From the NCBI GenBank assembly GCA_021203065.1, contig JAJQBX010000012.1, positions 62,001-126,000 on the forward strand: DNA of 64,000 nucleotides. Direction: 5' to 3'. Source of the stretch: Oscillospiraceae bacterium (GTDB lineage Bacteria; Bacillota; Clostridia; Oscillospirales; Ruminococcaceae). The translations under genes and the position numbers were made by a program. Shown piece after piece: positions 8,894 to 19,444 of the stretch (position 1 is the stretch's first letter; each line of letters starts with the position of its first letter). Below the pieces are notes generated by a model that worked only from the letters and a program-made list of their open reading frames with translations, made no database searches and was not told the origin of the DNA.

Positions 8894-8937
8894 CCCCTCA
8901 GTCGGCTTCGCCGACAGCTCCCCTTAACAGGGGAGCC
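8894..8937. repeat. Dispersed extragenic repeat, family A
   Basis: GC-rich palindromic element with CCCCTCAG, an inner GTCGGC/GCCGAC hairpin and CTCCCC/GGGGAG arms. It fills the gap between the methyltransferase and ecfA1. Similar elements occur near 14.4, 16.8, 21.5, 51.6, 53.1 and 53.2 kb. Confidence 0.7.
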
Positions 8938-8968
8938 AATAGCGTCCTTTCAACACAAAGAGGTAATA

Positions 8969-9823
8969 ATGAGTTTTATAGATATTGACAACGTTAAATT
9001 CACATATACATCCGAGGACGACAATGGAAACGTCGAGAAGAACGAGGTTCTGCATGGGCTTTCGCTTTCGATCGACAAGGGCGAATTTGTCGCAGTTCTG
9101 GGGCATAACGGCTCGGGAAAGTCGACGCTTGCAAAGCTTTTGAACGCCATCAATCTTCCCGATTCCGGGAAAGTCACTGTTGCGGGTATGGACACTGCTG
9201 ACGAGGACAGGCTTTTTGACATCCGAAGCAACGTCGGAATGGTATTCCAGAATCCCGACAACCAGATTGTCGCTACTGTCGTCGAGGAGGACGTGGCATT
9301 TGCACTCGAAAACGTCGGAGTTGAACCGACTGAGATAAGGCGCAGGGTTGACGAGGCACTTAAAACCGTCGGAATGTACGACTACCGGGAGCACTCCCCG
9401 TCGAAGCTTTCGGGCGGACAGAAGCAGAGGGTTGCAATTGCGGGTGTACTCGCCATGAAGCCAGACTGCATAGTCCTCGACGAACCGACAGCGATGCTTG
9501 ACCCGATCGGCAGGCGGGAAATCATGTCGACGATAACAGAGCTCAACAAGACCGGCGTCACGATAGTTTTAATCACCCACTACATGGACGAAGCGGCAAG
9601 GGCGAAGCGGGTTGTGGTCATGGACAACGGCGACATCATCATGGACGACTGCCCGAAAAGGGTGTTCTCGCAGGTTGAGAAGCTTAAATCCCTTGGTTTG
9701 GACGTCCCGCAGGTGACGGAGCTTACGCACGAGCTGATTAAGTGCGGCATAGATTTGCCGGAAGATATTATTTACGAAGATGAGTGTTATGAAGCTCTTT
9801 ACGAGTTAATTCGTAATGCGTAA
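8969..9823 (+). CDS. ecfA1: ECF transporter energy-coupling ATPase EcfA1
   Basis: A 284-residue ABC ATPase, one of the two motor subunits of a group II ECF vitamin/micronutrient transporter. Walker A is LGHNGSGKST, the Q-loop VFQNPDNQI, the signature LSGGQKQRVAIAG and Walker B CIVLDEPTAMLDP, with the switch histidine in LITHYMDEA. The ATG at 8969 follows AAAGAGG; a longer frame to 8873 reads through repeat sequence. The last codons (IRNA, stop) fall inside a family B repeat that starts near 9815, so the native C terminus was replaced or trimmed. Operon with ecfA2 and ecfT. Confidence 0.95.
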   Translation: MSFIDIDNVKFTYTSEDDNGNVEKNEVLHGLSLSIDKGEFVAVLGHNGSGKSTLAKLLNAINLPDSGKVTVAGMDTADEDRLFDIRSNVGMVFQNPDNQIVATVVEEDVAFALENVGVEPTEIRRRVDEALKTVGMYDYREHSPSKLSGGQKQRVAIAGVLAMKPDCIVLDEPTAMLDPIGRREIMSTITELNKTGVTIVLITHYMDEAARAKRVVVMDNGDIIMDDCPKRVFSQVEKLKSLGLDVPQVTELTHELIKCGIDLPEDIIYEDECYEALYELIRNA

Positions 9824-9880
9824 TTCGTAATGCGTAATTAAAAGTCAACAATTACGCATTACGCATTAAGAATTACGCAT
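9815..9880. repeat. Dispersed repeat, family B (AATTACGCATT type)
   Basis: Inverted arms built from AATTCGTAATGCG and CGCATTACGAATT-like units flank a ten-base loop. It overlaps the end of ecfA1 and fills most of the gap to ecfA2. Further copies are near 18.05 and 19.85 kb. Confidence 0.75.
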
Positions 9881-9897
9881 TTTATGGAGGATAAACA

Positions 9898-10761
9898 TTG
9901 AGTATAATTAAAACTGAGCACCTGAGCTACGTCTATGGAGAGGGTACGCCTTTCAGAAAAGTGGCTCTGGATGATATAAACTTAGAGATTGATGAGGGAG
10001 ATCTTATCGGAATTATCGGGCACACCGGCTCCGGAAAGTCAACCCTTATTCAGCATTTTAACGGGCTTCTGAAAGCCACAACCGGAAAGGTCTTTGTCGA
10101 CGGCGAGGAGCTATTCCAAGATAAATCGAGGCTTCGTGACATCCGCTTCAAGGTGGGACTTGTTTTCCAGTATCCCGAATACCAGCTCTTTGAGGACACA
10201 GTCTATAAGGACATCTCCTACGGACCGAAAAATATGGGTCTTGACGAGAGTGAGATTGACCGCCGTGTCAGGGAGACCATGCGTCTTGTAGGGCTGAAAG
10301 AGGATCTACTGCAGAAGTCGCCCTTTGATCTGTCAGGAGGACAGAAGCGGCGTGTTGCCATCGCCGGAGTCATGGCTATGGAGCCGAAAGTGCTTATCTT
10401 AGACGAACCGACAGCCGGTCTTGACCCTCACGGAAGAGACAGGATTTTAGGGATGATAAAGGAGTACCATGAGGAAAAGAAGTCGACGGTAATGCTCGTC
10501 TCCCACTCGATGGAGGACGTTGCGAACACCGTCTCAAAGATACTTGTCGTCAACGATTCGAAGATTTTCATGTTCGACACTCCCGAGAAAGTATTCGCAA
10601 AAGTAAGGGAGCTTGACAGCATGGGGCTTACAGTCCCGCAGATAACAAGGGTGTTTGACAGGCTCAAGGAAGCTGGAATCGGTTTTGATGACGAGGTCTA
10701 CTCGACAGGCTACGCAAAGAAGCTGGTCTTAAGGCTTCTTGAGGAGAAAAAGGAGAAATAA
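9898..10761 (+). CDS. ecfA2: ECF transporter energy-coupling ATPase EcfA2
   Basis: A 287-residue ABC ATPase, the second motor subunit. Walker A is IGHTGSGKST, Q-loop VFQYPEYQLFEDTV, signature LSGGQKRRVAIAG, Walker B VLILDEPTAGLDPHG and H-loop LVSHSMEDV. The start is TTG at 9898, supported by GGAGG seven bases upstream. The non-ATG start and the inserted repeat upstream may lower its translation compared with ecfA1. Four bases separate it from ecfT. Confidence 0.95.
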   Translation: MSIIKTEHLSYVYGEGTPFRKVALDDINLEIDEGDLIGIIGHTGSGKSTLIQHFNGLLKATTGKVFVDGEELFQDKSRLRDIRFKVGLVFQYPEYQLFEDTVYKDISYGPKNMGLDESEIDRRVRETMRLVGLKEDLLQKSPFDLSGGQKRRVAIAGVMAMEPKVLILDEPTAGLDPHGRDRILGMIKEYHEEKKSTVMLVSHSMEDVANTVSKILVVNDSKIFMFDTPEKVFAKVRELDSMGLTVPQITRVFDRLKEAGIGFDDEVYSTGYAKKLVLRLLEEKKEK

Positions 10762-10764
10762 GTC

Positions 10765-11574
10765 TTGATCAAAGATATAACAATAGGGCAGTACTTCCCG
10801 GGAAAGTCGGTTCTGCACCGTCTCGACCCGAGGATAAAGCTCTTACTCACAGTTTTGTATATAGTGATGCTCTTCTCGGCGAGCGGCTTTGTGGGACTCG
10901 GGATAGGGATAGTCTTTCTTGTGTTCGCTTTTGCAATATCCGGAATCCCGATAAAGATGATGGTAAAGGGTGTCAAGCCGATTCTGCCGGTCATCATCTT
11001 CACGGGAATACTGAACCTGTTCTTTATTTCGACCGGCAACGTCATATTCAGCCTTGGCTTCATCAAAATAACCGACGACGGTCTTTCTACGATGATATTC
11101 ATGGCGGTGAGAATCGTTTTCCTCATCTGCGGAACTTCGCTTCTTACTTATACCACCTCGCCGATAGCTCTTACCGACGCTATTGAAAGGGTTCTCTCGC
11201 CGCTTCGTGTATTCCACTTCCCGGCGCACGAGATTGCGATGATGATGACAATCGCACTCCGGTTTATCCCCACTCTTATCGAGGAGACCGACAAGATTAT
11301 GTCAGCTCAGAAAGCAAGAGGCGCAGACTTTGAGTCGGGTTCAATCATCAACCGGGCTAAGGCTCTAATCCCCGTTCTCATTCCTCTTTTCGTTTCGGCT
11401 TTCAGAAGAGCCGAGGAATTGGCACTTGCGATGGAATGCCGCTGCTACCGTGGCGGAGAGGGAAGAACGAGAATGAAGCAGTTAAAGACCACATACTTAG
11501 ATTACATCGCCCTTGCAGTAACAGTGCTTTTCTTGGTGCTGATTATACTTGCAAACATATTTATTCCTATATGA
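10765..11574 (+). CDS. ecfT: ECF transporter transmembrane subunit EcfT
   Basis: A 269-residue integral membrane protein that couples ATP hydrolysis by EcfA1/A2 to an S-component. It has a typical start (GQYFPGKSVLHRLDPRIKLL), about five transmembrane helices, and the two coupling ARG motifs appear as SAQKARGADF near residue 189 and AMECRCYRGGEGRT near residue 226. The start codon is TTG at 10765 after AAAAAGGAG. The TGA overlaps the truA ATG. A candidate S-component lies separately at 25.8 kb. Confidence 0.94.
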   Translation: MIKDITIGQYFPGKSVLHRLDPRIKLLLTVLYIVMLFSASGFVGLGIGIVFLVFAFAISGIPIKMMVKGVKPILPVIIFTGILNLFFISTGNVIFSLGFIKITDDGLSTMIFMAVRIVFLICGTSLLTYTTSPIALTDAIERVLSPLRVFHFPAHEIAMMMTIALRFIPTLIEETDKIMSAQKARGADFESGSIINRAKALIPVLIPLFVSAFRRAEELALAMECRCYRGGEGRTRMKQLKTTYLDYIALAVTVLFLVLIILANIFIPI

Positions 11575-12314
11575 CAAACTACAAGATAACAATGTCCTTT
11601 CGTGGGACTAACTATCACGGCTTTCAGAAGCAGGCGGACAACTTAAGGCTAAGAACAATTCAGGGAACGGTGGAGCAGGGCTTTTATAAGCTTTTGGGCG
11701 AAAAAGTCTCCATCGATGGCTGTTCAAGAACCGATGCCGGAGTTCATGCAAATGAATACGTCTTTTCATGCGCTCTTGAAAACACAATCGATGAGCGGGG
11801 AATAGTATTCGGCTTGAACGGAGTTCTCCCAAAGGATATAGCGATTCTTGAGTGTGAGAAAGCCCCCGATGATTTTCACGCAAGGTATTCCTGCAAGGGA
11901 AAAGAATACATCTATATTATCCACAATTCGGAAATACGCTCTGCTTTTCACGAGGATTTATGGTATCGAAGCTGGTATCCCATCAACGCTGAAAAGCTTG
12001 ATAAGGCGTCTAAGGACTTCATCGGCACTCATGATTTCAAGTCCTTCTGCTCAACCGATACCGACAAGAAAGAGACGGTAAGAACGGTCTTTGACTTCTC
12101 GGTGAAGAGGGATGGAGATCTCGTAATTTTCCGGGTAAGCGGCGACGGATTCCTTTATAACATGGTAAGAATAATGGTCGGGACGCTTCTTTTCATCAAC
12201 GACGACAAGCTTCCCACTGATTCCATTCCGAAAATAATCGCCGCCTGCGACAGGACAAGGGCAGGCAAAACAGTACCCCCACATGGGCTCTATTTAAACA
12301 AAGTATTCTACTAA
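11571..12314 (+). CDS. truA: tRNA pseudouridine(38-40) synthase TruA
   Basis: A 247-residue enzyme that isomerises U38-U40 in the tRNA anticodon arm. The catalytic aspartate lies in CSRTDAGVHA near residue 52; YIYIIHNS and the C-terminal GDGFLYNMVRIMVGTLL match the family. The start ATG at 11571 overlaps the ecfT stop (ATGA), which is why I reject a start 45 codons upstream within ecfT. The ecfA1-ecfA2-ecfT-truA order is typical of Firmicutes. Confidence 0.95.
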   Translation: MTNYKITMSFRGTNYHGFQKQADNLRLRTIQGTVEQGFYKLLGEKVSIDGCSRTDAGVHANEYVFSCALENTIDERGIVFGLNGVLPKDIAILECEKAPDDFHARYSCKGKEYIYIIHNSEIRSAFHEDLWYRSWYPINAEKLDKASKDFIGTHDFKSFCSTDTDKKETVRTVFDFSVKRDGDLVIFRVSGDGFLYNMVRIMVGTLLFINDDKLPTDSIPKIIAACDRTRAGKTVPPHGLYLNKVFY

Positions 12315-12331
12315 AAGGGGAGGCGAGCCAA

Positions 12332-13519
12332 GTGGCGTCGATAAATTCCTACGAAACCGATATAAAGAAGCTACGTAGAAGCCGAAGAACCAAGCGGGCT
12401 ATAAGAAGGCTCTCCCTGATTTTAGGCGTACTCGCAGTAGCCCTCATAGTTTATCTCACCCACGACAGCTGGCTTCCCTATTTCGAGAATATTCTCGAGG
12501 AGAGCTATGAATCGGCGACCTCCACCACCCTTTCTGAGGACGAGGAAGAGGAGTCGAACTTCCCGTTTGACGTCTCCAGCCGTTCAAACGTCTCTATCGG
12601 AGCTATGAAAGACTGCTGGGTGATGTTCTCCGACACTTCAATAACCACCTATGACGCATCTGGCGCAACCATTCAGTCGGTCTATGCGCCCTATGGCACG
12701 CCGACAGTCGAGACCTCCTCAACGAGGGCTCTCGTCTACGACATGGGCGGCTACAGCCTGATGGTGATAAGCCGCAGAAACGAGATATTCGAAAAGAAGC
12801 TTGAGGATCAGATTCTCTTTGCCGAGCTCGGCGAAAAGGGAAATATAGCGGTGATCACATCCACCGACAAGTATGTCTCATACCTCACAATCTACGACAA
12901 GAACGGCAACGAGGTGTTCCACTGGGCTGACGGAAACTATATCATGGCGGTTGCGATGAACGATTCCGGTTCAGGCTGCGCCGTTGCGAGTTTATATGCC
13001 TCAGGAGGAATCTTAAAGACCCTTATTTATGTCCTCGATTTCAGTTCAGAGGAGATTCAGGCGAAGTCGTCTGCTATCGAGACGATGGCGATGGGGCTTG
13101 AATTCACCGACGACGGCGGGATATGGCTTGTCGGAAACGATGCTATGTATCTTTTGGAAAGCGACTGCACCGTGAGCTATACTTATGAATACACCTACGA
13201 CATAAGCGGCTTTTCGGCTGAGGACGACGTCTGCGCTCTTACGTTTGAGAAGCCGGGAAGCGATGAGTACGTGGTAGCTATTTTTGAAGCAGGACTTGAC
13301 GAACCGGCTGAAATTACTTATAATGAAGAGGTTAAGTACATCTTGGTGGACGATGGTGATGTTTACCTGAACACCGAGTCACAGCTTGACAGGATAAGCT
13401 CTTCCGGGGAAATCGAGTCGGAAACGGCTCTCGGAGCAGAATACACGTCGTTCGTAATCTATAACGACTATGCTATCCTCTTAAACTACCGGAGCGTCGT
13501 AAAGACGGCTCTCGGATAA
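12332..13519 (+). CDS. DUF5711-like membrane-anchored protein
   Basis: A 395-residue protein with a basic N terminus (KKLRRSRRTKRAIRR), one transmembrane helix at about residues 26-44 and a long extracytoplasmic region of repeating short beta segments, suggesting a propeller-like fold as in DUF5711. No catalytic motif is visible. The start is GTG at 12332 with AGGGGAGG upstream. It lies 17 bases after truA and 15 before the CvpA-like gene; a shared role in the envelope is plausible but unproven. Confidence 0.7.
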   Translation: MASINSYETDIKKLRRSRRTKRAIRRLSLILGVLAVALIVYLTHDSWLPYFENILEESYESATSTTLSEDEEEESNFPFDVSSRSNVSIGAMKDCWVMFSDTSITTYDASGATIQSVYAPYGTPTVETSSTRALVYDMGGYSLMVISRRNEIFEKKLEDQILFAELGEKGNIAVITSTDKYVSYLTIYDKNGNEVFHWADGNYIMAVAMNDSGSGCAVASLYASGGILKTLIYVLDFSSEEIQAKSSAIETMAMGLEFTDDGGIWLVGNDAMYLLESDCTVSYTYEYTYDISGFSAEDDVCALTFEKPGSDEYVVAIFEAGLDEPAEITYNEEVKYILVDDGDVYLNTESQLDRISSSGEIESETALGAEYTSFVIYNDYAILLNYRSVVKTALG

Positions 13520-13534
13520 AATCAAGGAGACCAA

Positions 13535-14413
13535 ATGACTGATTATCTTTATATATTCTACGATGTATGCTTGGTAGGAATAATCCTTATCACGCTCTAT
13601 CAGGGCTCGAAAAGGGGCTTTCTCAAGAGTGCCGTATATGCAATCCTGATTGTTGCGGCGTTCTTTATAAGCTGGTTTGGCGCAGAGGCACTTTCTCCTC
13701 TCATCTATGACAACTTCATCCATGAGACGGTTATAGACACCCTCACCGAAACAGCAGCCTCGAAAGACCCGGTTACGATAGTATCTGAGGCTTTGACCGA
13801 CGGCGACTACGGCACAACCGTATCCGACAGCGAGATTGGCGACCTCATTTCGGAGGCGTCCGATTTCTTCAATGAGCTTGCCGAAACCCTCCGTGAAAAC
13901 GGCTCTCAGGACTCTGCAACCACTATTGCAACCGGCGTCGAAAGCTCTGTCACAAGCGAGATTGAGAGCATACTTTTCAGCGACTACATCATAAACGCTC
14001 TTGAAACGCTCGGAGCTGCCACCGGCGACATGTCGGAGGTTGTAACCGTCTTCCTGACCGGCTCTGCGGAGGAAACAGCCGCCACAGCCGAGGAGGAGAT
14101 AGTAAGACCTATCATAGAACTGGCACTGAAGATAGTGGTCTTCTTGGTGCTCTTATTCATCCTGAGACTGGTTATAAACCCCGTCTCGAACCTTTTCAAA
14201 TTCGCAAACAAGATCCCTGTCATCGGTCCTCTGAATGTGCTCTTGGGAGCAGTTTTAGGTGCTGTTGAGGGTCTTATCACTGTATATGGACTGGCACTTC
14301 TTATCAGGCTTGTCGTCAACGTCAGCGGCGACTCGCTTATCTTCCTCAACACGGATACAATAGAGCTGACGTATATCTTTAGGTATTTCTATGAACTAAA
14401 CATGATGGTGTAG
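13535..14413 (+). CDS. CvpA-family membrane protein
   Basis: A 292-residue protein with the CvpA pattern: an N-terminal helix pair around YQGSKRGFLKSAVYAILI and two C-terminal helices (IVVFLVLLFILRLVINPV, PLNVLLGAVLGAVEGLITVY). A large acidic extracytoplasmic loop of about 120 residues separates them. CvpA is needed for colicin V export in Escherichia coli, but its general role is unsettled. AAGGAGACC precedes the ATG. Likely co-transcribed with the DUF5711 gene. Confidence 0.8.
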   Translation: MTDYLYIFYDVCLVGIILITLYQGSKRGFLKSAVYAILIVAAFFISWFGAEALSPLIYDNFIHETVIDTLTETAASKDPVTIVSEALTDGDYGTTVSDSEIGDLISEASDFFNELAETLRENGSQDSATTIATGVESSVTSEIESILFSDYIINALETLGAATGDMSEVVTVFLTGSAEETAATAEEEIVRPIIELALKIVVFLVLLFILRLVINPVSNLFKFANKIPVIGPLNVLLGAVLGAVEGLITVYGLALLIRLVVNVSGDSLIFLNTDTIELTYIFRYFYELNMMV

Positions 14414-14418
14414 AAATC

Positions 14419-14482
14419 TTGGCTCTCCCTTTGGGAGAGCTGGCACGCCGCAGGCGTGACTGAGAGGGCGCACGAAGTGCGA
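14419..14482. repeat. Dispersed extragenic repeat, family A
   Basis: GGCTCTCCC/GGGAGAGC hairpin followed by CACGCC/GGCGTG, CTGAGAGGGC and a CGCAC/GTGCG hairpin. Fills the gap between cvpA-like and clpE genes. Confidence 0.7.
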
Positions 14483-14510
14483 TACATTGATTTATGGAGA
14501 TAGAATATTA

Positions 14511-16814
14511 ATGATTTGTACAAGATGCAAAAAAAGACAAGCCGCGGTGTTTATCACCACTATGAACGGCAATGAAAGAAAAAATGAGGGAATTTGCCTC
14601 GTCTGCGCCAAGAAAATGGGTCTTACGCAGATTGACGACTACATGAGGCAGATGGGTATAACCGACGAGGACCTCGAAGCGATGAGCGAAATTGTCGAAG
14701 ACCCCTCCGCCGATGGCGATTCATTCGAAATGGGCGGCATTTCAAACGCAATGCCCAACTTCATCCAGAACCTTATGGGCAAGATTACCGGAAATCCTCA
14801 GGAGCAGGCTGCCGCTCAGGCTGACGCTCTTCCCGATTCCCAGCAAGGGAGCAATCAGAAGGACAAGAAGTCCAAGAAGCAGGATAAAGCCGACAAGAAA
14901 AAGGAGCTCAGATATTTGGGGGCATACTGCACGAACTTAAACGAGCGTGCCGCCTCAGGGAAGCTTGACAGAATTGTCGGAAGAGAGCGTGAGATTGACC
15001 GTGTCATCCAGATACTTTCACGCCGGCAGAAGAACAACCCCTGCCTCATCGGCGAGCCGGGCGTCGGAAAGACCGCCATCGCCGAGGGAATCGCCCAGAA
15101 GATTGTTTCTGGCGACGTCCCCTACAACATTAAAAACAAGCAGATTTATCTTCTGGACTTAACCGCTCTGGTTGCCGGAACTCAGTTCCGTGGGCAGTTT
15201 GAGAGTAGGATGAAAGGTCTTATCGAAGAGGTCAAGCGTGAGGGGAACATCATCCTCTTCATCGACGAGGTACATAGGCTCGTCGGAACGGGTGACAACG
15301 ACGGCACAATGAACGCCGCAAATATCCTAAAGCCCGCACTTTCGAGGAGCGAGGTTCAGGTCATCGGCGCAACCACCTTCAAGGAGTATAGAAAGTATAT
15401 CGAAAAGGACAGTGCTCTCGAGAGAAGATTCCAGCCGGTAACCGTCACCGAGCCCACTGTCGACGACACCGTTCAGGTTCTGTTCGGAATAAGAAAGTAC
15501 TACGAGGACTTCCACCATGTGAAGATTACCGACTCCGCACTCAGGATGTGCGCAGTTCTGTCGGAAAGATACATCAACGACCGATTCCTCCCCGACAAGG
15601 CTATTGACCTCCTCGATGAAGCCTGTGCGGGCGCAAGCATCCGTAGCCCCGAAATTTCAAGGGTTGCCGAGCTCAACGACCAGCTTGCCACGAAGAAAGA
15701 AGAGGTATCAAAGCTCGAAGAGGCTGAGAACCCCGACTATGAGAAGATTGCCGAAGCTAAATCCGGTCTTTCCCAGCTTGAAAACGAGTGTAAAGAGGCT
15801 CAGGAAGCCGCAGACAAGGTTTATGTCAACGAGGAGGACCTTTCTAAAGTAATCGAGCTCTGGACGGGAATTCCTGCAAACAAGATAGTGGAAACAGAGT
15901 ACGACAAGATAAGAGGGCTTCACGACGCACTTTCAGCGAAGATTGTCGGTCAGCCGGAGGCAGTGGATCTCGTCTGCAACGCCATCAAGCGTTCAAGGGT
16001 TCAGCTTACATCGAGGCAGAGACCTGCTTCGTTCATCTTCGTCGGTCCTACCGGCGTTGGAAAGACGGAGCTTGCAAAGGTCTTGGCGGCGGAGCTCTTT
16101 GACGCCACTGAGCCGCTTGTCAGAATCGACATGTCGGAGTACATGGAGAAGCACTCAATTTCAAGGCTCATCGGTTCGCCTCCGGGCTACGTAGGATACG
16201 ACGAGGCGGGACAGCTGACCGAGAAGGTCCGCAGAAAGCCATACTCGGTAGTCCTCTTTGACGAGATAGAAAAGGCTCACCCGGACGTCATGAATATACT
16301 TTTGCAGATTCTTGACGAGGGCAAGGTCAACGACGCACAGGGCAGAAGCGTCTCATTCGAGCACACTGTCATCATCATGACGAGTAATGCCGGTTCAACC
16401 GACAAGAGCTTCGGCATCGGCTTCGACAGGACTCAGGCGCAGGCTTCGAAAGACAGAGCAATCAAGGGTCTCCGTGAGTTCTTACGCCCCGAATTCATCA
16501 GCCGTGTTGACGAGATAGTGGTGTTCAATCCGCTCACCGAGAAAGACTACGCCGACATCGCCCACCTGATGCTTGGCGAAATGGTCGCACCTCTTTCGGA
16601 GAAGCTCATCATGTTCAACTATGACCGAGCCGCCGAGGAAGCAATCGCCCACATAGCAGTCTCCCAGCAGTACGGAGCACGTGACATTCGTAGAATCATC
16701 CGCCGTGAAGTCGAGGACAAGGTGGCGAACCTTATCGTTGATTCAGGGGAAATCAAAATCCGCACTATCAATCTGACAGCGCAGGATGGGCAGCTACTGG
16801 TAATAGGAGTCTGA
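14511..16814 (+). CDS. clpE: ClpE-type ATP-dependent Clp unfoldase
   Basis: A 767-residue double AAA+ unfoldase. It begins with a zinc-finger-like CTRC...CLVC segment (residues 3-38) instead of the ClpC repeat domain, as in ClpE. D1 has GEPGVGKT and LFIDEVHRL; a UVR-like coiled segment (LEEAENPDYEKIAEA) follows; D2 has VGPTGVGKTELAK, VLFDEIEKAHPDV and MTSNAG. An IGF tripeptide after SNAG (KSFGIGF) matches the ClpP-docking loop, so it should feed ClpP. ATG at 14511 follows GGAG; an in-frame TTG eight codons upstream would cover this site. Confidence 0.9.
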   Translation: MICTRCKKRQAAVFITTMNGNERKNEGICLVCAKKMGLTQIDDYMRQMGITDEDLEAMSEIVEDPSADGDSFEMGGISNAMPNFIQNLMGKITGNPQEQAAAQADALPDSQQGSNQKDKKSKKQDKADKKKELRYLGAYCTNLNERAASGKLDRIVGREREIDRVIQILSRRQKNNPCLIGEPGVGKTAIAEGIAQKIVSGDVPYNIKNKQIYLLDLTALVAGTQFRGQFESRMKGLIEEVKREGNIILFIDEVHRLVGTGDNDGTMNAANILKPALSRSEVQVIGATTFKEYRKYIEKDSALERRFQPVTVTEPTVDDTVQVLFGIRKYYEDFHHVKITDSALRMCAVLSERYINDRFLPDKAIDLLDEACAGASIRSPEISRVAELNDQLATKKEEVSKLEEAENPDYEKIAEAKSGLSQLENECKEAQEAADKVYVNEEDLSKVIELWTGIPANKIVETEYDKIRGLHDALSAKIVGQPEAVDLVCNAIKRSRVQLTSRQRPASFIFVGPTGVGKTELAKVLAAELFDATEPLVRIDMSEYMEKHSISRLIGSPPGYVGYDEAGQLTEKVRRKPYSVVLFDEIEKAHPDVMNILLQILDEGKVNDAQGRSVSFEHTVIIMTSNAGSTDKSFGIGFDRTQAQASKDRAIKGLREFLRPEFISRVDEIVVFNPLTEKDYADIAHLMLGEMVAPLSEKLIMFNYDRAAEEAIAHIAVSQQYGARDIRRIIRREVEDKVANLIVDSGEIKIRTINLTAQDGQLLVIGV

Positions 16815-16816
16815 AT

Positions 16817-16880
16817 GGCTCTCCCTCTGGGAGAGCTGGCAGCCACGAAGTGGCTGACTGAGAGGGCGTGCGAAGCACGA
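16817..16880. repeat. Dispersed extragenic repeat, family A
   Basis: Same layout as at 14.4 kb: GGCTCTCCC/GGGAGAGC, then CAGCCAC/GTGGCTG, CTGAGAGGGC and CGTGC/GCACG. Confidence 0.7.
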
Positions 16881-16915
16881 ATTGTAACTTTTTTGTGAAC
16901 ATTCAAAGTTCGCAG

Positions 16916-16944
16916 TTGCATTTGACCCCGTAATGTAGTATAAT
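16916..16944 (+). promoter_or_regulatory. Promoter of rplU-prp-rpmA
   Basis: TTGCAT (16916-16921), 17 bases, TATAAT (16939-16944). Confidence 0.75.
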
Positions 16945-16950
16945 TTTTAA

Positions 16951-17038
16951 GCCGCTTATGGTCGGCTGTCAAGTTGAGGATCTTTTTCAGGGTTTTCACG
17001 CCGCCGCATAGCGAGTTCTATAGTAAAGGCAGGTGCCG
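16951..17038 (+). ncRNA. Ribosomal protein L21 leader (cis-regulatory RNA)
   Basis: The 90 bases between promoter and rplU resemble the Firmicutes L21 leader: a GCCGCTTATGGTCGGC hairpin, GGGTTTTCACGCCGCC, then AGCGAG and the ribosome site of rplU. L21 leaders are thought to bind L21 and give feedback control. Assigned from position and these motifs; a covariance search was not possible. Confidence 0.6.
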
Positions 17039-17042
17039 AGAA

Positions 17043-17357
17043 ATGTATGCAGTAATTGAAACAGGCGGAAAGCAGTATCAGGTTCACGAGGGCGATGTCG
17101 TCTTCATTGAGAAGCTTCCCGTAGAGGCTGACGAAGAGGTTACCTTCGACAAGGTTGTAGTTCTCTCCGACGGCGAAACAACTTCTGTAGGTACACCCTA
17201 TGTTGAGGGCGCAACCGTTGATGCCAAGGTTCTTAAGAACGGCAAGGCTAAGAAGATTACCGTTTTCACCTACAAGCCCAAGAAAGGCTCTTCTCACAAG
17301 AAGCAGGGTCACAGACAGCCCTACACTCAGGTGAGAATCGAAGCTATCAAGGCGTAA
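17043..17357 (+). CDS. rplU: 50S ribosomal protein L21
   Basis: A 104-residue ribosomal protein starting [14 protein letters not shown], with the C-terminal basic [16 protein letters not shown] motif typical of bacterial L21. First gene of the conserved rplU-prp-rpmA trio and preceded by the L21 leader. An in-frame start 23 codons upstream lies within the leader and is rejected. Confidence 0.97.
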   Translation: MYAVIETGGKQYQVHEGDVVFIEKLPVEADEEVTFDKVVVLSDGETTSVGTPYVEGATVDAKVLKNGKAKKITVFTYKPKKGSSHKKQGHRQPYTQVRIEAIKA

Positions 17358-17359
17358 TA

Positions 17360-17677
17360 ATGATAACGGCGTTATTTAAGGTTTCCGGAGATGATAGCTT
17401 CAAGGGTTTTTCAGTCTCGGGACATTCGGGATATTCGGAAGCTGGCAGCGACATAGTTTGCGCAGCCGTTTCCTCAGCAGTGATGCTCACTGTAAACAGC
17501 TGCATCGACGGCTTCAATGTGGATGGGAGTACCGAGGTTATAGACGACACGGTCAGGTTCACAGTGAATAAGCCATCAGAGAATGCGGACAGGCTTATAG
17601 GAGCTCTTAAGGAGCACATGGAAGCCTTGAGTGAAGAGTACCCCGAGAACGTAGCTGTTGCGGTTGAAAGGCAGTAA
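17360..17677 (+). CDS. prp: Ribosomal-processing cysteine protease Prp
   Basis: A 105-residue protease (formerly YsxB) that trims the N-terminal extension of L27 before ribosome assembly. The catalytic histidine lies in GHSGYSEAGSDIVCAAVS (H about 22) and the catalytic cysteine in the same stretch (C about 34). It lies two bases after rplU and just upstream of its substrate gene rpmA, whose product has the matching cleavage motif. Confidence 0.93.
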   Translation: MITALFKVSGDDSFKGFSVSGHSGYSEAGSDIVCAAVSSAVMLTVNSCIDGFNVDGSTEVIDDTVRFTVNKPSENADRLIGALKEHMEALSEEYPENVAVAVERQ

Positions 17678-17714
17678 CAGGGATTATAACGAATACAGAA
17701 AGCGGTGAAATAAA

Positions 17715-17999
17715 ATGTTAAGATTAAGTATGCAGTTCTTTGCTCATAAAAAGGGAGCAAGCTCGACCAAGAACGGACGTGAGTCCGAATCAAAAAGATT
17801 AGGCGCAAAGAGAGCTGACGGACAGTTCGTACCTGCGGGCAACATCCTCTATCGCCAGAGAGGAACACATATCCATCCCGGTCACAACGTAGGCATCGGC
17901 TCAGACGATACCCTCTATGCAAAGGTAGACGGTGTAGTAAGGTTTGAAAGATTGGGTCGTGACAGGAAGCAGGTAAGCGTTTATCCTGTAGAGAAATAA
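17715..17999 (+). CDS. rpmA: 50S ribosomal protein L27, with Prp-cleaved extension
   Basis: A 94-residue L27. The first nine residues (MLRLSMQFF) precede [15 protein letters not shown], the usual mature start; this extension is the Prp cleavage signal of Firmicutes, cut after the double phenylalanine. L27 reaches the peptidyl transferase centre, so removal is expected to be essential. GAAAGCGGTG precedes the ATG. Confidence 0.97.
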   Translation: MLRLSMQFFAHKKGASSTKNGRESESKRLGAKRADGQFVPAGNILYRQRGTHIHPGHNVGIGSDDTLYAKVDGVVRFERLGRDRKQVSVYPVEK

Positions 18000-18002
18000 G
18001 AT

Positions 18003-18036
18003 TGTCCCCCAAGCTTTTTGCTTGGGGACATTTTTT
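18003..18036 (+). terminator. Terminator after rpmA
   Basis: Stem GTCCCCCAAGC / GCTTGGGGAC with a TTTTT loop and a following run of six T. Confidence 0.85.
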
Positions 18037-18046
18037 AGGAAGCAAA

Positions 18047-19430
<1,384 letters not shown>

Positions 19431-19444
19431 CTTTGGAGGATAGG